From positions 989,496-1,053,495 of the forward strand of contig NZ_LTAQ01000001.1 in NCBI RefSeq assembly GCF_001590835.1: DNA of 64,000 bases, given 5' to 3'. The notes beneath the pieces are model-generated. The model was given only the letters and a program-made list of their open reading frames with translations, searched no databases and was not told the origin of the DNA. Position 1 is the first letter of the stretch, and each line of letters begins with the position of its first letter. Source of the stretch: Bacillus gaemokensis (GTDB taxonomy: Bacteria; Bacillota; Bacilli; Bacillales; Bacillaceae_G). Position numbers and translations under genes: made by a program. This document shows, in pieces, positions 25,548 through 34,922 of the stretch.

Positions 25548-26693
25548 ATGAGAGTCGCCATATTTACTGATACATTTACACCGCAAGTAAACGGTGTTGC
25601 GAAAACATTAGATCGTTTAACTCGCTATTTTCAAAAACAAAATATCGCTTATTCTGTGTTTGCGCCGCAGCATACAGCAGAAGATAACTTCGTAGCAAAT
25701 GTGAGTAAAATGAGAAGTATCCCGCTGAAAATATTGTATCCAGAATGCCGCTTTGCTTTTCCTACCCCGCGTATTAAAAGGGATCTTCTTAACTTTCAGC
25801 CTGATATCATTCATATTGCTACTCCTTTTAACATGGGGCTGTGCGGCTTGTATTACGCTAAAAAACTAAATATTCCACTTGTCGGTTCTTACCACACTGA
25901 TTTTGATGCGTATTTGCAATATTATAAAATCGAATTTTTCTCCAATATGCTATGGAACTATTTGAAATGGTTTCATAGTAGTATGCAAAAAAACTTTGTT
26001 CCTTCTCCTGAAACTTTACAGCAATTAACCCAAAAGGGATTTCAAAATTTATATATTTGGGGACGTGGGATCGACTGTTCCCTCTTCCATCCAGCTTACA
26101 ATAAAGACCTATTCCGAAAAAAATATAATATTACCGCTCCTTTCATTCTTTCCTACGTCGGACGGATCGCACGTGAAAAAGATATTGAAACGCTTCGTAC
26201 ACTTATTCATACAACAATAAAAGAACGTAGCGATGATATTCATTGGCTCATTGCTGGAGATGGCCCCCTTGCTGCAGAATTACATGAAACCGTACCACCA
26301 ACAAACGTGACCTTTACAGGATATTTGCAAGGAGAACACTTAGCAGAAGCGTATGCCTGCTCTGACATTATGGTGTTTCCATCAGCTACAGAAACATTTG
26401 GCAATGTCGTTCTTGAATCTCTCGCTTGCGGGACACCAGTAATTGGTGCGAATAGCGGTGGTGTAAAAAATATTATCGCAAACGGAAAAACAGGTTTCCT
26501 CTGCGTACCAAAAAACACGGACTCATTTTTGTCTTCTATTTATCAATTACTAAATCATAACGAACTGCGGAAACAAATGAGTGCAGCAGCTTGTATCTAT
26601 GCCGCTACACAAAGCTGGGATGAGATTTCCAATGATTTATTGGAACAATATGAAGACGTGTTGCATCAAAATAACGCAGAATTACTTGCCTAA
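25548..26693 (+). CDS. Glycosyltransferase family 4, lipid- or glycan-directed
   Basis: 381 residues, GT-B fold. The N-terminal domain begins MRVAIFTDTFTPQVNGVAKT, the usual start of the alpha-mannosyl/glucosyl-diacylglycerol transferase group. The C-terminal GT4 domain carries the E-x7-E motif (SATETFGNVVLES). It has ribosome binding site AAAGGAGAG and follows a PAP2 phosphatase in an operon, as in many Bacillus. It is related to proteins that glycosylate diacylglycerol or other envelope lipids; the acceptor is unproven. Confidence 0.9.
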   Translation: MRVAIFTDTFTPQVNGVAKTLDRLTRYFQKQNIAYSVFAPQHTAEDNFVANVSKMRSIPLKILYPECRFAFPTPRIKRDLLNFQPDIIHIATPFNMGLCGLYYAKKLNIPLVGSYHTDFDAYLQYYKIEFFSNMLWNYLKWFHSSMQKNFVPSPETLQQLTQKGFQNLYIWGRGIDCSLFHPAYNKDLFRKKYNITAPFILSYVGRIAREKDIETLRTLIHTTIKERSDDIHWLIAGDGPLAAELHETVPPTNVTFTGYLQGEHLAEAYACSDIMVFPSATETFGNVVLESLACGTPVIGANSGGVKNIIANGKTGFLCVPKNTDSFLSSIYQLLNHNELRKQMSAAACIYAATQSWDEISNDLLEQYEDVLHQNNAELLA

Positions 26694-26722
26694 TAACTAG
26701 AACCACCTAGCTAGTCAGTAAA

Positions 26723-26754
26723 AAAATCACAAGGACATTTTCTTGTGATTTTTT
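26723..26754 (+). terminator. Terminator of the PAP2-GT operon
   Basis: 12-bp stem AAAAATCACAAG / CTTGTGATTTTT. Confidence 0.88.
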
Positions 26755-26844
26755 AATTGGAACAGCAATAATATTTCCTAAAATATAAATATTCCAATTC
26801 AAAACTGTTGCATTGACTGAAAAAATCTTGCATGATAATATTTT

Positions 26845-26883
26845 ATTGAACGGTCAATCAAAAAATTAATCATTCAATCAAAA
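26845..26883 (+). promoter_or_regulatory. Probable TetR operator with direct repeats
   Basis: TTGAACGGTCAA at 26846-26857 has palindromic ends (TTGA/TCAA). TCAATCAAAA is repeated exactly at 26854-26863 and 26874-26883, 20 bp apart. It lies just before the ribosome binding site of a two-gene unit whose second gene is a TetR regulator, so self-control is likely. Confidence 0.5.
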
Positions 26884-26896
26884 TGGAGGTTTTTTT

Positions 26897-27376
26897 ATGA
26901 ATAACAGTACTGAAAACAAGACGAACGATATAGCCCCAAGTTGGTTACTTCCTTTTCTGCCTTTCATTAGTGCAATTTTTGGAGGTTCCTCCCTATGGTA
27001 TACTTGGTTTAAATATAGTGATAGAATATACCAACCTGAATTTTATTGGTATGATTGGATAAGACCTATCTTGCTTGTAATTATGGGAATTCTTCTTCTA
27101 ACAGCAACTTTATTGTTCATTCTAGATAAATCATCTGCAAACAATATGTGTAAGCTCGGATTCTCAATGATTCCATTTATTCTCTTTTCAAATTTAGTTA
27201 TTTTTCTATTTAAAATAAGCAAAAAGGCTTTCGATTACATGATCCAAGGAAATAGGATCCCTTCTTTTAACATCTCTTATCCAAGTCCAATCGATAAAAT
27301 TATACTCATTGCATTAGTGATGATAATCGTTAGAAAAATTCTCACTAATGGACCGAAAACTAAAAACAGTAATTGA
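26897..27376 (+). CDS. Membrane protein of unknown function, with TetR partner
   Basis: 159 residues with four hydrophobic segments: about residues 17-35, 50-75, 85-105 and 132-148. Tryptophan and tyrosine are frequent (WYTWFKYSD ... FYWYDWIRP). Ribosome binding site TGGAGG. I do not recognise the family. The TetR gene follows 10 bp later, which usually means the regulator controls this gene. Confidence 0.75.
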   Translation: MNNSTENKTNDIAPSWLLPFLPFISAIFGGSSLWYTWFKYSDRIYQPEFYWYDWIRPILLVIMGILLLTATLLFILDKSSANNMCKLGFSMIPFILFSNLVIFLFKISKKAFDYMIQGNRIPSFNISYPSPIDKIILIALVMIIVRKILTNGPKTKNSN

Positions 27377-27386
27377 GGCGATATAC

Positions 27387-28010
27387 ATGAAAGAAGAACA
27401 TAAATCTGAAGGAAAACAGTCTTTTATAGCCGAAGCGAGACGCGTACAAATTATTGAGGCAGCCATCCGAACGCTGGATGAGATTGGGTACGTAAAAGCG
27501 AGCCTTTCACAAATTGCCAAAAGAGCGGGTATTAGTACGGCACTCATTTCCTATCACTTTCAAGATAAAGACGATTTAATGAATCACCTGTTAATGAAAC
27601 TTTTAGAAAGTTCGAAAGCATATATTTTAGAACGCGTACAACGAGAAAATACACCTGGGGAGAAACTTAACACGTTCATTGTCGCTAGCTTAGCTTACCA
27701 AGGTACACATCACACTCGTAATGCTGCTTTATTAGAGATTATCTTTAATGCAAGAACGCCCGATAATATTCCATATTATAAATTAGATGATGACGAAGAA
27801 GATCCAATCATGTTTGAATTACAGCAAATACTACGTGACGGGCAAGAAAAAGGAGAATTTGGTGACTTCCATATAGGTGTCATGGCGAATATGATTCAAG
27901 GTGCGATTGGCGAATATATGCTAAACACCCCTCTTACAAAAAAAGTCGATCTCGAAACATACAGCAGCGAACTCGTTACGATTATTAGTAAAACAACAAA
28001 AAAGGTATGA
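27387..28010 (+). CDS. TetR/AcrR family transcriptional regulator
   Basis: 207 residues from ATG 27387 (GAGG 9 nt upstream); an earlier in-frame ATG at 27348 lies inside the upstream gene. The HTH is in the N-terminal region: EAAIRTLDEIGYVKASLSQI followed by AKRAGISTALISYHFQDKDDL. The C-terminal ligand domain is long and includes an acidic stretch DDDEEDP. It is co-transcribed with the membrane protein upstream and probably binds the repeats at 26845-26883. Confidence 0.93.
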   Translation: MKEEHKSEGKQSFIAEARRVQIIEAAIRTLDEIGYVKASLSQIAKRAGISTALISYHFQDKDDLMNHLLMKLLESSKAYILERVQRENTPGEKLNTFIVASLAYQGTHHTRNAALLEIIFNARTPDNIPYYKLDDDEEDPIMFELQQILRDGQEKGEFGDFHIGVMANMIQGAIGEYMLNTPLTKKVDLETYSSELVTIISKTTKKV

Positions 28011-28032
28011 CTGCATAATGTCATACCTTTTT
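27999..28032. terminator. Bidirectional terminator between tetR and mobA
   Basis: 12-bp stem AAAAAGGTATGA / TCATACCTTTTT, which overlaps the 3' ends of both convergent genes. Confidence 0.85.
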
Positions 28033-28620
28033 CTTATTAAGTAACTGTCTATACTCTTCTTTTGTATTTACATTAAAAAACCATTCTTTCGGAGCATTCA
28101 ATTCGTCTCCTATCACATACTTTACATTACACTGTGATAAAAGTTGGCCCATACTTCGCTTTTCAATCTGTAACAACGTATATATTTTCTCTTTCACGCT
28201 CTGGTGATACGCTGCTAATAATGGCTGTTTCCGTCCATCTATAATTGGTACAATTACCTCGTATTTATCACTAATTTGTCCTACTAAACTCGTAATCCAC
28301 TCACTTGAAACGTTTGGTGTATCACAAGGAGAAACGATATACCACTCTGCTTCAATGTGTTCCATCCCCGATACAATACCAACAAGCGGTCCGTCTCCTT
28401 GATAAGAAGGAACATCTTCTATAACAGGAATTTCTACTAAATTAGTAATTCTTTCTTTTATATCAGGATGACTGACCAGAACGACATCTTGTAAGGCATT
28501 CTGCACCACTTTAACAACATGTTCAATAAAAGTATGCCCTTGCCAACTTGCTAATGCTTTTGGTTCACCAAAGCGCCTCGACATTCCACCTGCTAATACA
28601 ATTCCAGCTATTTTTTTCAT
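28021..28620 (-). CDS. mobA: Molybdenum cofactor guanylyltransferase
   Basis: 199 residues. The nucleotidyltransferase motif [15 protein letters not shown] is at residues 9-23, and the metal-binding Asp region is VSPCDTPN. It attaches GMP to molybdopterin to give the bis-MGD or MGD cofactor. It overlaps moaB by 4 bp, so both are in one operon. B. subtilis has the mob/mog genes elsewhere; here they form a small stand-alone pair. Confidence 0.92.
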   Translation of the reverse strand: MKKIAGIVLAGGMSRRFGEPKALASWQGHTFIEHVVKVVQNALQDVVLVSHPDIKERITNLVEIPVIEDVPSYQGDGPLVGIVSGMEHIEAEWYIVSPCDTPNVSSEWITSLVGQISDKYEVIVPIIDGRKQPLLAAYHQSVKEKIYTLLQIEKRSMGQLLSQCNVKYVIGDELNAPKEWFFNVNTKEEYRQLLNKKKV

Positions 28621-29126
28621 TGCCGATGTAGCTCAAATGTAACGTGCCCTAACTCTGGTAAAATCAATTTATTCATCGCAAGGCGAACTGCACCGCTAGA
28701 ACCTGGCATCGAAAAGACAACTTTCCTTCCAATTGTTCCGCCAATTGCCCTACTTAACATCGCAGCGCTTCCGATATCTTCTAAATAACTAATCATTCGA
28801 AACAACTCACCAAAGCCAACGATTTCCTTATCTAATAATGCCGAAACAGCCTCAATCGTCACATCACGCTTTGTAATACCTGTTCCTCCGTTTGTTAATA
28901 CAACATCAACATCTTCTTGATGATAACCAGATAATACAGCCTCCTGAATACTTTCTTTATCATCTTTCACAATTTCATAAGCTTTCACCTGATGCCCAGC
29001 TTCTATTAATAATTCTTTTAATAACGTACCACTCTTATCTGTTTCTTCTGTACGTGTATCAGAAACCGTAATAATTTTACAACGCACTTCTTTCGGTGCT
29101 TGCTTTTTATGTTCTGTTACGCTCAT
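28617..29126 (-). CDS. moaB: Molybdenum cofactor biosynthesis protein MoaB/MogA family
   Basis: 169 residues, MoCF-binding fold: [15 protein letters not shown] at the start, [13 protein letters not shown] in the active loop and [14 protein letters not shown] in the C-terminal part. It adenylylates molybdopterin before molybdate insertion in the MogA-type reaction. ATG 29126 follows AAGGGGAGAAGAAGA. It is the first gene of the moaB-mobA operon. Confidence 0.92.
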   Translation of the reverse strand: MSVTEHKKQAPKEVRCKIITVSDTRTEETDKSGTLLKELLIEAGHQVKAYEIVKDDKESIQEAVLSGYHQEDVDVVLTNGGTGITKRDVTIEAVSALLDKEIVGFGELFRMISYLEDIGSAAMLSRAIGGTIGRKVVFSMPGSSGAVRLAMNKLILPELGHVTFELHRQ

Positions 29127-29513
29127 TCTTCTTCTCCCCTTCTAATGAACTACTTATCATTTTATCATATTGCATAGAAACTCTATTAAATAAACGAAGT
29201 ATCATGATACAATATAAGTATAAATAGACATAAAAAGGAATTTTTTATACTTCAAACTTTATTTTATCAACTAAAGAGATCAGTATCGTAGATTCCATTT
29301 CTAATTCTCTTCATCATATTCCAAATCATTGCTTATAGCTTACATATTAAATTTTTTAAAACTATACACCTTCATGTCAGACGGCTCCGCCCGTTATTAT
29401 GTAACAAGTACTGCTATTCCCCTCGCGCTTGCCTATTTATTTAATTAGATTTGGAAACGTACAAAACATTCTAATGCACACTAAATAAATTTTCATAATT
29501 AGGAGGTTCATTC
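29127..29513. other. 387-bp spacer, mostly non-coding
   Basis: It contains divergent promoter-like AT-rich sequence around 29200-29225 (TATCATGATACAATATAAG). There is also a 24-codon reading frame at 29374-29448 (MSDGSARYYVTSTAIPLALA...), more GC-rich than its surroundings but without a ribosome binding site; it could be the end of a lost gene. Nothing else is recognisable. Confidence 0.4.
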
Positions 29514-29693
29514 ATGAAACTTTATCAAAAACTCACAACAGTATTTATCCTTCTATTTATCGCTTCCATCAGCTCTGGGATGGCGTTAAAGGATGTTGTC
29601 CCATATTCAGCAATTGGTGGCTGGGGATTTGCAACGCTATTTTTACTATGCAGTGCCTTTTGTGCCGGAAAAGCACGTCAAAGGAAAGGGTGA
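29514..29693 (+). CDS. Small two-helix membrane protein
   Basis: 59 residues. The N-terminus MKLYQKLTTVFILLFIASIS is a signal-anchor-like helix, followed by a second helix (WGFATLFLLCSAFCA) and a basic tail. The ribosome binding site AGGAGG lies 8 nt before the ATG. The next gene starts 6 bp after its stop, so the two are co-translated. Family unknown. Confidence 0.72.
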   Translation: MKLYQKLTTVFILLFIASISSGMALKDVVPYSAIGGWGFATLFLLCSAFCAGKARQRKG

Positions 29694-29699
29694 TGAACA

Positions 29700-29897
29700 A
29701 TGTTTCGTAAAAAGCCAATACTTTGTAAGGCGTGTGATAAAGAAATAGAAACGTATGAAAAAGCATGGATTCATATGCCATTTCCTGCAAGCGGGATGAC
29801 AAATATTAAGAAGTATATTGAGCTTGAAGGAGAAGTGTATTGTAGTGCATGTGCTGGAGTAGTTGAAAAGCGAAATAATGAAGTGAAACTTGAATAA
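29700..29897 (+). CDS. Small zinc-ribbon-like protein with a repeat-encoded C-terminus
   Basis: 65 residues. Two CxxC pairs (CKAC at residues 9-12, CSAC near 50) could hold one zinc ion. It starts with ATG 29700, 6 bp after the preceding gene. Its last four codons and stop (Val-Lys-Leu-Glu-stop) lie inside the left end of a bcr1-type repeat that begins at 29883, so the original C-terminus was probably replaced when the element inserted. Function unknown. Confidence 0.75.
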   Translation: MFRKKPILCKACDKEIETYEKAWIHMPFPASGMTNIKKYIELEGEVYCSACAGVVEKRNNEVKLE

Positions 29898-29977
29898 GTG
29901 GGGGCTTTATCTCCCACCTAACTTCTTTGCTTTCAACGGACTTTGAGGTGGGGGTATTACTACCCGGAAATAGTGGA
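29883..29977 (+). repeat. bcr1-type repeat, internally shortened
   Basis: The left end GTGAAACTTGAATAAGTGGGG resembles the bcr1 left end at 56518. The middle TCTCCCACCTAACTTCTTTGC is identical to 56590-56610. The right end ends in AGTGGA before ATAAA (29978-29982), and ATGAA (29878-29882) lies on the left. That is a one-mismatch version of the ATAAA target duplication seen at 56513/56661. About 50 bp shorter than the full element. Confidence 0.75.
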
Positions 29978-29986
29978 ATAAAAATA

Positions 29987-30020
29987 GAAAAAGCTTTGCG
30001 TCTTCGCGCAAAGCTTTTTC
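29987..30020 (-). terminator. Terminator of metK
   Basis: 14-bp stem GAAAAAGCTTTGCG / CGCAAAGCTTTTTC beside the bcr1 element. Confidence 0.88.
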
Positions 30021-30028
30021 TTCCTATA

Positions 30029-31228
30029 TTATAGACCAGCTTGCTCTTTTAAAGCTGCTGCTTTGTCTGTACGTTCCCATGAAAGGTCTACATCAGTACG
30101 TCCAAAGTGGCCGTAAGCTGCTGTTTGTTTGTAAATTGGGCGACGTAAGTCTAACATTTTGATGATACCAGCTGGGCGAAGATCGAAGTTGTTACGAACT
30201 AGTTCTACTAATACGTCTTCAGATACTTTACCTGTCCCGAATGTATCAACTGAAATTGATACTGGCTGTGCTACACCAATTGCGTATGCAAGTTGTACTT
30301 CTGCTTTCTCAGCAAGACCAGCTGCTACGATGTTTTTCGCAACATAACGAGCTGCATATGCTGCAGAACGGTCAACTTTTGTTGCATCCTTACCAGAGAA
30401 TGCACCGCCGCCGTGACGAGCATATCCACCGTAAGTATCAACGATAATTTTACGTCCTGTTAAACCAGCATCCCCTTGTGGTCCACCGATTACGAAGCGG
30501 CCAGTTGGGTTAATAAAGAATTTCGTTTCTTCATCCATTAACTCTGCTGGTACTACAGATTTGATTACGTGTTCTTTTAGGTCGCTATCGATTTGTTCCC
30601 ATGTAACATCAGGGTGATGCTGTGTAGAAATTACAATTGTATCAACGCGAACTGGTTTACCATTTTCATCATACTCAACTGTAACTTGTGTTTTACCGTC
30701 TGGACGTAAATATTCTAATGTTTCATCTTTACGAACTTCCGTTAAACGACGAGCTAATTTGTGAGCAAGTGAGATTGGAAGTGGCATTAATTCTTTCGTT
30801 TCATTACATGCAAAACCAAACATTAAACCTTGGTCTCCTGCACCAATTGCCTCAATCTCAGCGTCAGTCATTTGACCTTCACGCGCCTCTAACGCTTGGT
30901 CAACACCCATAGCGATGTCCGCAGATTGCTCATCGATAGATGTTAAAACTGCACAAGTTTCTGCATCGAATCCGTATTTTGCACGAGTATAACCGATACC
31001 TTGAATTGTTTCACGAACGATTTTTGGAATGTCTACATAAGTAGAAGTCGTAATTTCCCCCGCTACCAATACTAAACCAGTTGTTACTGTTGTTTCACAA
31101 GCTACACGTGCATTTGCGTCTTTTGCTAAGATCGCATCTAAAATTGAATCAGAAATTTGGTCACAAATTTTATCTGGATGTCCTTCAGTTACAGACTCAG
31201 ATGTGAACAGATGACGTTTTTTTGTCAT
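30029..31228 (-). CDS. metK: S-adenosylmethionine synthetase
   Basis: 399 residues, normal length. It makes SAM from methionine and ATP. Signature motifs are [12 protein letters not shown] (about residues 118-129) and [19 protein letters not shown] (about 266-284). The N-terminal active-site His lies in [14 protein letters not shown] 31228 follows AGGGAGG. It is controlled by a SAM-I riboswitch directly upstream. It is divergent from pckA, as in B. subtilis. Confidence 0.98.
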   Translation of the reverse strand: MTKKRHLFTSESVTEGHPDKICDQISDSILDAILAKDANARVACETTVTTGLVLVAGEITTSTYVDIPKIVRETIQGIGYTRAKYGFDAETCAVLTSIDEQSADIAMGVDQALEAREGQMTDAEIEAIGAGDQGLMFGFACNETKELMPLPISLAHKLARRLTEVRKDETLEYLRPDGKTQVTVEYDENGKPVRVDTIVISTQHHPDVTWEQIDSDLKEHVIKSVVPAELMDEETKFFINPTGRFVIGGPQGDAGLTGRKIIVDTYGGYARHGGGAFSGKDATKVDRSAAYAARYVAKNIVAAGLAEKAEVQLAYAIGVAQPVSISVDTFGTGKVSEDVLVELVRNNFDLRPAGIIKMLDLRRPIYKQTAAYGHFGRTDVDLSWERTDKAAALKEQAGL

Positions 31229-31330
31229 GTGGTAAACCTCCCTACAGTAGTTGTATATATTGTACGGAACTCATCCTTAATTTGCCACAAACTGCGACAT
31301 TCATATATTCTCCCACACAAGTATAAAGAA

Positions 31331-31361
31331 AAACCTTTCCTATTATATAGAGGAAAGGTTT
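31331..31361 (-). terminator. Expression-platform terminator of the metK riboswitch
   Basis: Stem AAACCTTTCCT / AGGAAAGGTTT followed by T residues, between the aptamer and the metK start. It forms when SAM is bound. Confidence 0.88.
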
Positions 31362-31395
31362 AATTTGCTACTTGCATACTGCTTTTTGCCCTTTG

Positions 31396-31516
31396 CTCTT
31401 ATCGTTCGAGACCATTAGCCTCGCACAGGTTTTAGCACCTATTCACTTGTTTTTACCATACAAGTGAGGTTGCTGGGCTTCATCGGGCCTGTCCCTCCGC
31501 CAGCTCGGGATAAGAG
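31396..31516 (-). promoter_or_regulatory. SAM-I (S-box) riboswitch aptamer
   Basis: Minus-strand reading: P1 closes CTCTTATC with GATAAGAG. Conserved pieces follow: GAGGGACAGGCCCGATGAAGC, CAGCAACC, GGTGCTAAAACCTG and the final GAACGATAAGAG. All core S-box elements are present. It switches metK transcription off when SAM is plentiful. Confidence 0.95.
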
Positions 31517-31533
31517 AGTATCCGTCCCAACCT

Positions 31534-31562
31534 ATACTAAAGAAATGATATTTATTTGTCAA
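31534..31562 (-). promoter_or_regulatory. Promoter of the metK riboswitch transcript
   Basis: On the minus strand, TTGACA (complement of 31557-31562), a 17-bp spacer and TAGTAT (complement of 31534-31539). Confidence 0.75.
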
Positions 31563-31744
31563 TTAATATTCACACTTTCTTACAAGTTTTTCGCATTTTG
31601 TGCCGAATGAAATATAAATAAGAAAATAATACATTCACACAAACAAAAATAAATAAATAGTATACATTATTTATATGATTGTGTTATACTCTTGGTGGGG
31701 ATTACGAGAAATATTTCATTAATTGAAAAGGATGGTATATAAAT

Positions 31745-33331
31745 ATGAGTACTGTGAATGTCCAAATTGGTTTACATGAATTACTGAACGGGAGCAATGC
31801 ACAGATTCAACTAAGCGTTCCACAATTAGTGGAAAAGGTGTTAATGAGAAATGAAGGGAAATTAACTTCTACTGGTGCAGTTTCTGCTTCAACAGGAAAA
31901 TATACAGGACGTTCTCCTAAAGATAAATTCATTGTGAAAGAAGATTCGGTTGCAGATAAGATTGCTTGGGGACCTGTGAATCAACCGATTTCTGAAGAAC
32001 ATTTTAATAAATTATATACAAAAGTATTAGAATATTTAAAAGAAAAAGAAGAATTATTCGTATTTAAAGGGTTTGCTGGTGCTGACCGTAACTATCGTCT
32101 TCCAATTCAAGTTGTTAACGAATACGCATGGCATAATTTGTTCGTACATCAATTATTTATTCGTCCAACTGAAGAAGAGGAAAAAAATCATGAAGCTGAG
32201 TTTACAATTGTTTCTGCACCAAACTTTAAAGCAGATCCAGCAATTGACGGCACAAATTCCGAAGCATTTATTATGGTTTCCTTTGAAAAACGCATCGTAT
32301 TAATCGGTGGTACTGAATACGCTGGAGAAATGAAAAAATCTATCTTCTCCATTATGAACTTCTTACTTCCAGAACAAGACATTCTTTCTATGCACTGCTC
32401 TTCAAACGTAGGTGAAGAAGGTGACGTAGCATTATTCTTCGGTTTATCTGGAACAGGTAAAACAACATTATCCGCTGATCCAAACCGTAAATTAATCGGT
32501 GACGATGAGCATGGCTGGTCGGATAACGGTGTATTCAATATTGAAGGCGGTTGCTATGCGAAATGTATCAATCTTTCTGAAGAGAAAGAACCACAAATCT
32601 TTAATGCAATTACATTTGGATCTGTATTAGAAAACGTTGTGATTGATAATCACACACGAATCGCAGATTATAACGATACAGCATTAACAGAAAATACTCG
32701 TGCTGCATACCCAATTCATGCGATTGATAATATCGTAGTGCCAAGTGTTGCAGGACATCCAAATACAATTATTTTCTTAACTGCTGATGCATCTGGTGTA
32801 TTACCTCCAATCAGTAAACTAAACAAAGAGCAAGCTATGTATCATTTTTTAAGCGGTTACACTAGTAAACTAGCTGGAACAGAGCGCGGTGTTACATCTC
32901 CACAAGCGACATTCTCTACTTGCTTCGGTTCACCATTCTTACCACTCGATGCATCTCGCTATGCTGAAATGCTTGGTGAAAAGATTGAGAAACATGATGC
33001 AAAAGTATTCTTAGTGAACACTGGTTGGACTGGTGGCGAATACGGCGTTGGAAAACGTATGAACTTAGGTTACACTCGCGCAATGGTACAATCTGCATTA
33101 AACGGCGAGCTTGATAACGCTGAAACAGTGAAACATGACATCTTCGGCCTTGAAGTACCACTTCATGTACCAGGTGTACCTGATGAAGTATTACTTCCTG
33201 AACAAACATGGGCTGATAAAGATGCTTACAAAGCAAAAGCAATTGAGCTTGCAGGCAAATTCAAAGAAAACTTCAAAAAGTTCGATAGCGTTTCTGACAA
33301 CATTATCAACCTTGGCGGTCCAATCGCTTAA
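31745..33331 (+). CDS. pckA: Phosphoenolpyruvate carboxykinase (ATP)
   Basis: 528 residues. It converts oxaloacetate and ATP to PEP, ADP and CO2 in gluconeogenesis. The kinase-1a P-loop is [11 protein letters not shown] (near residue 240), and the metal/substrate region is [16 protein letters not shown]. The PEPCK-type sequence [11 protein letters not shown] follows. The ATG at 31745 has AAAAGGATGGTATATAAAT upstream. It is divergent from metK. Catabolite control through CcpN or CcpA is known for Bacillus pckA; I did not see a decisive operator here. Confidence 0.98.
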   Translation: MSTVNVQIGLHELLNGSNAQIQLSVPQLVEKVLMRNEGKLTSTGAVSASTGKYTGRSPKDKFIVKEDSVADKIAWGPVNQPISEEHFNKLYTKVLEYLKEKEELFVFKGFAGADRNYRLPIQVVNEYAWHNLFVHQLFIRPTEEEEKNHEAEFTIVSAPNFKADPAIDGTNSEAFIMVSFEKRIVLIGGTEYAGEMKKSIFSIMNFLLPEQDILSMHCSSNVGEEGDVALFFGLSGTGKTTLSADPNRKLIGDDEHGWSDNGVFNIEGGCYAKCINLSEEKEPQIFNAITFGSVLENVVIDNHTRIADYNDTALTENTRAAYPIHAIDNIVVPSVAGHPNTIIFLTADASGVLPPISKLNKEQAMYHFLSGYTSKLAGTERGVTSPQATFSTCFGSPFLPLDASRYAEMLGEKIEKHDAKVFLVNTGWTGGEYGVGKRMNLGYTRAMVQSALNGELDNAETVKHDIFGLEVPLHVPGVPDEVLLPEQTWADKDAYKAKAIELAGKFKENFKKFDSVSDNIINLGGPIA

Positions 33332-33453
33332 GTTTCACCTTTACTGCTTGAATGACCCTTTACTCATATGAATAAGTGTGTTGTAACCAAAAGTTTCGCG
33401 TACTCACCGACAAAACCCAATGCGGCTTTACAGGTTACACATACTTACATAAA

Positions 33454-33486
33454 AAAGAAGCTTACGCTAAAAACGTAAGCTTCTTT
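33454..33486 (+). terminator. Terminator of pckA
   Basis: 13-bp stem AAAGAAGCTTACG / CGTAAGCTTCTTT. The next 180 bp up to 33665 hold no gene I can support; short frames on both strands there lack starts with ribosome binding sites. Confidence 0.88.
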
Positions 33487-33665
33487 CTTTTCTATATATC
33501 CATTTTGATTTTCCAACATATAAGTCGCTGCTATAAAAATAAATGGGGATCTCCACTCTTTTCTCTCTTTATTTTCACATGGCATGGGGCGAAAAAAGGA
33601 CCTGTCCGCTTCTATCCATGGTCGGATGCTCTCTCCCACCTAAAAGAAACGGTTTTTGTATTTAT

Positions 33666-34037
33666 CTATTTCTTCTCATCTTTCATACTGTAATACCCTA
33701 AATTAATAACAATTAAGAAATAACCACCCATAATACCAACAGCAAATGCCCACATTACCATATGATGCTCAATCTCATACATAATAATTGCACCGAGTAT
33801 CGCTGCTGCAAAGCGATTAAACATACCGAGCGTTGGTGCCTTCGTCTTTTTTACAATACTATCTCCAAGCTTTTCAATACGTCTTCCTAAAATCCAAACA
33901 CAATACATACTAACAACCAATCCAATTCCTACACCTAAAAAATGTGCAGAAAAAGGTGTCATTGCCCAGCCTAAAAGCATTATGCCTAGCAAATAATACA
34001 TTTGGATTTTAAAAGCCTTTAGTGACATACTAATCAT
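33666..34037 (-). CDS. Four-helix membrane protein, ATP synthase subunit I-like
   Basis: 123 residues with four transmembrane helices in two pairs (MYYLLGIMLLGWAMTPF, FLGVGIGLVVSMYCVWILG, NRFAAAILGAIIMYEI, MWAFAVGIMGGYFLIVIN) and a charged linker (RRIEKLGDSIVKKTKA). The arrangement is like AtpI/ATP synthase I, although the gene is away from an atp operon. ATG 34037 is preceded by AAAAGGGGAATTGC. Role uncertain. Confidence 0.65.
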   Translation of the reverse strand: MISMSLKAFKIQMYYLLGIMLLGWAMTPFSAHFLGVGIGLVVSMYCVWILGRRIEKLGDSIVKKTKAPTLGMFNRFAAAILGAIIMYEIEHHMVMWAFAVGIMGGYFLIVINLGYYSMKDEKK

Positions 34038-34298
34038 GCAATTCCCCTTTTCCATTATCATCTTATCTACATATCATCAGACTTCATCTGTTACATTCAA
34101 AGTGAAAACAACATACATACTGTTTTTATATTGTTAAAATATTTTTCAGAAATAATAATTATACAAGATTTTTAATGTAAAGGCAGGATTTTTTGTGACG
34201 TTTTTGCAAACATTTTTTCATAGATTTACAAAAAATTGATATCAATCTATAAATATCTGGATATGATGTAGTAAGTACACAATAAAGGGGGGCATCTA

Positions 34299-34520
34299 AT
34301 GATTTATTTTTTAATGGCTCTCATTCATTTCATTGTCCCTGCACTTATAGGGGTAACTTTATATTGGTACACAAAAAGACATAGTATCTTCTATGCTGTC
34401 CTCGGCGTTCTTCTCCCTGGCATTATTCTCATTGCACTATTCCGCATGCCATTTCTCAACCTAATTCCACTTATTACTGCTATTTTATTTCTCATATTTT
34501 TGCCGAAAATAAAAAAATAG
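34299..34520 (+). CDS. Small membrane protein, unknown
   Basis: 73 residues that are almost all hydrophobic, with about three helices and a basic C-terminus (PKIKK). The ribosome binding site GGGGGG lies 6 nt before ATG 34299. It may be a short member of a two- or three-helix stress-protein group. I do not recognise it. Confidence 0.65.
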   Translation: MIYFLMALIHFIVPALIGVTLYWYTKRHSIFYAVLGVLLPGIILIALFRMPFLNLIPLITAILFLIFLPKIKK

Positions 34521-34555
34521 GAAAGCAGATCATGATTGATCTGTTTTCCTATTTT
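34515..34555. terminator. Bidirectional terminator
   Basis: Long stem AAAATAGGAAA-CAGATCA / TGATCTG-TTTCCTATTTT between convergent genes. Confidence 0.8.
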
Positions 34556-34809
34556 GATATATGTTCTGACGCGACAAGTTCTGCTTCAAATTTTTCAGAC
34601 TTTACAAACCATAACCCGAGAAAGATAATTACTCCTCCAATGATTTGCTGTAGCGAAATCTGCTCCTTCGCCCATGCTGCCGCAATCATACGCAGTGCTG
34701 TAAATTCAATTGCTGTGAACTCCTCGAGTCCGTATTTTGCGATCGTATAATTTATACCCCAAATGATAACAACAATTAAAAATAATAATTCAATTCCCCA
34801 TTTTCTCAT
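34549..34809 (-). pseudogene. EamA/DMT transporter with internal deletion
   Basis: 86 residues. The first 40 (MRKWGIELLFLIVVIIWGIN through FTAIEFTALRMIAA) are the start of an EamA-type exporter: TM1 and the conserved W-G-x-N and R of TM2. The next part (AKEQISLQQIIGGVIIFLGLWFV) is the very end of such a protein, which normally comes some 200 residues later. The reading frame is kept, so a single in-frame deletion of most of the gene explains it. The ribosome binding site GGAGGGG and the terminator are intact. It is unlikely to transport anything. Confidence 0.8.
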
Positions 34810-34887
34810 GTCCAATCCCCTCCACAAAGATAACTATACAGAAAATTCAATCTAACGCGCATTTAATTAACTGAAAAACTTCATAAG

Positions 34888-34914
34888 AAAAAGGAGCGTG
34901 CGATGCGCTCCTTC
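34888..34914 (-). terminator. Terminator of the Fe-S-type gene
   Basis: Stem AAGGAGCG / CGCTCCTT, 9 bp after the stop at 34923. Confidence 0.75.
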
Positions 34915-34922
34915 TTTATTAG

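Noticed and set aside
29374-29448. 24-codon frame with raised GC
   Set aside because: No ribosome binding site; kept only as a remark in the spacer entry.
33445-33639. 64-codon minus-strand frame between pckA and the AtpI-like gene
   Set aside because: GTG start without a convincing ribosome binding site; its 3' part is the terminator stem.
33376-33693. 105-codon plus-strand frame after pckA
   Set aside because: It begins without a ribosome binding site and runs through the pckA terminator hairpin.
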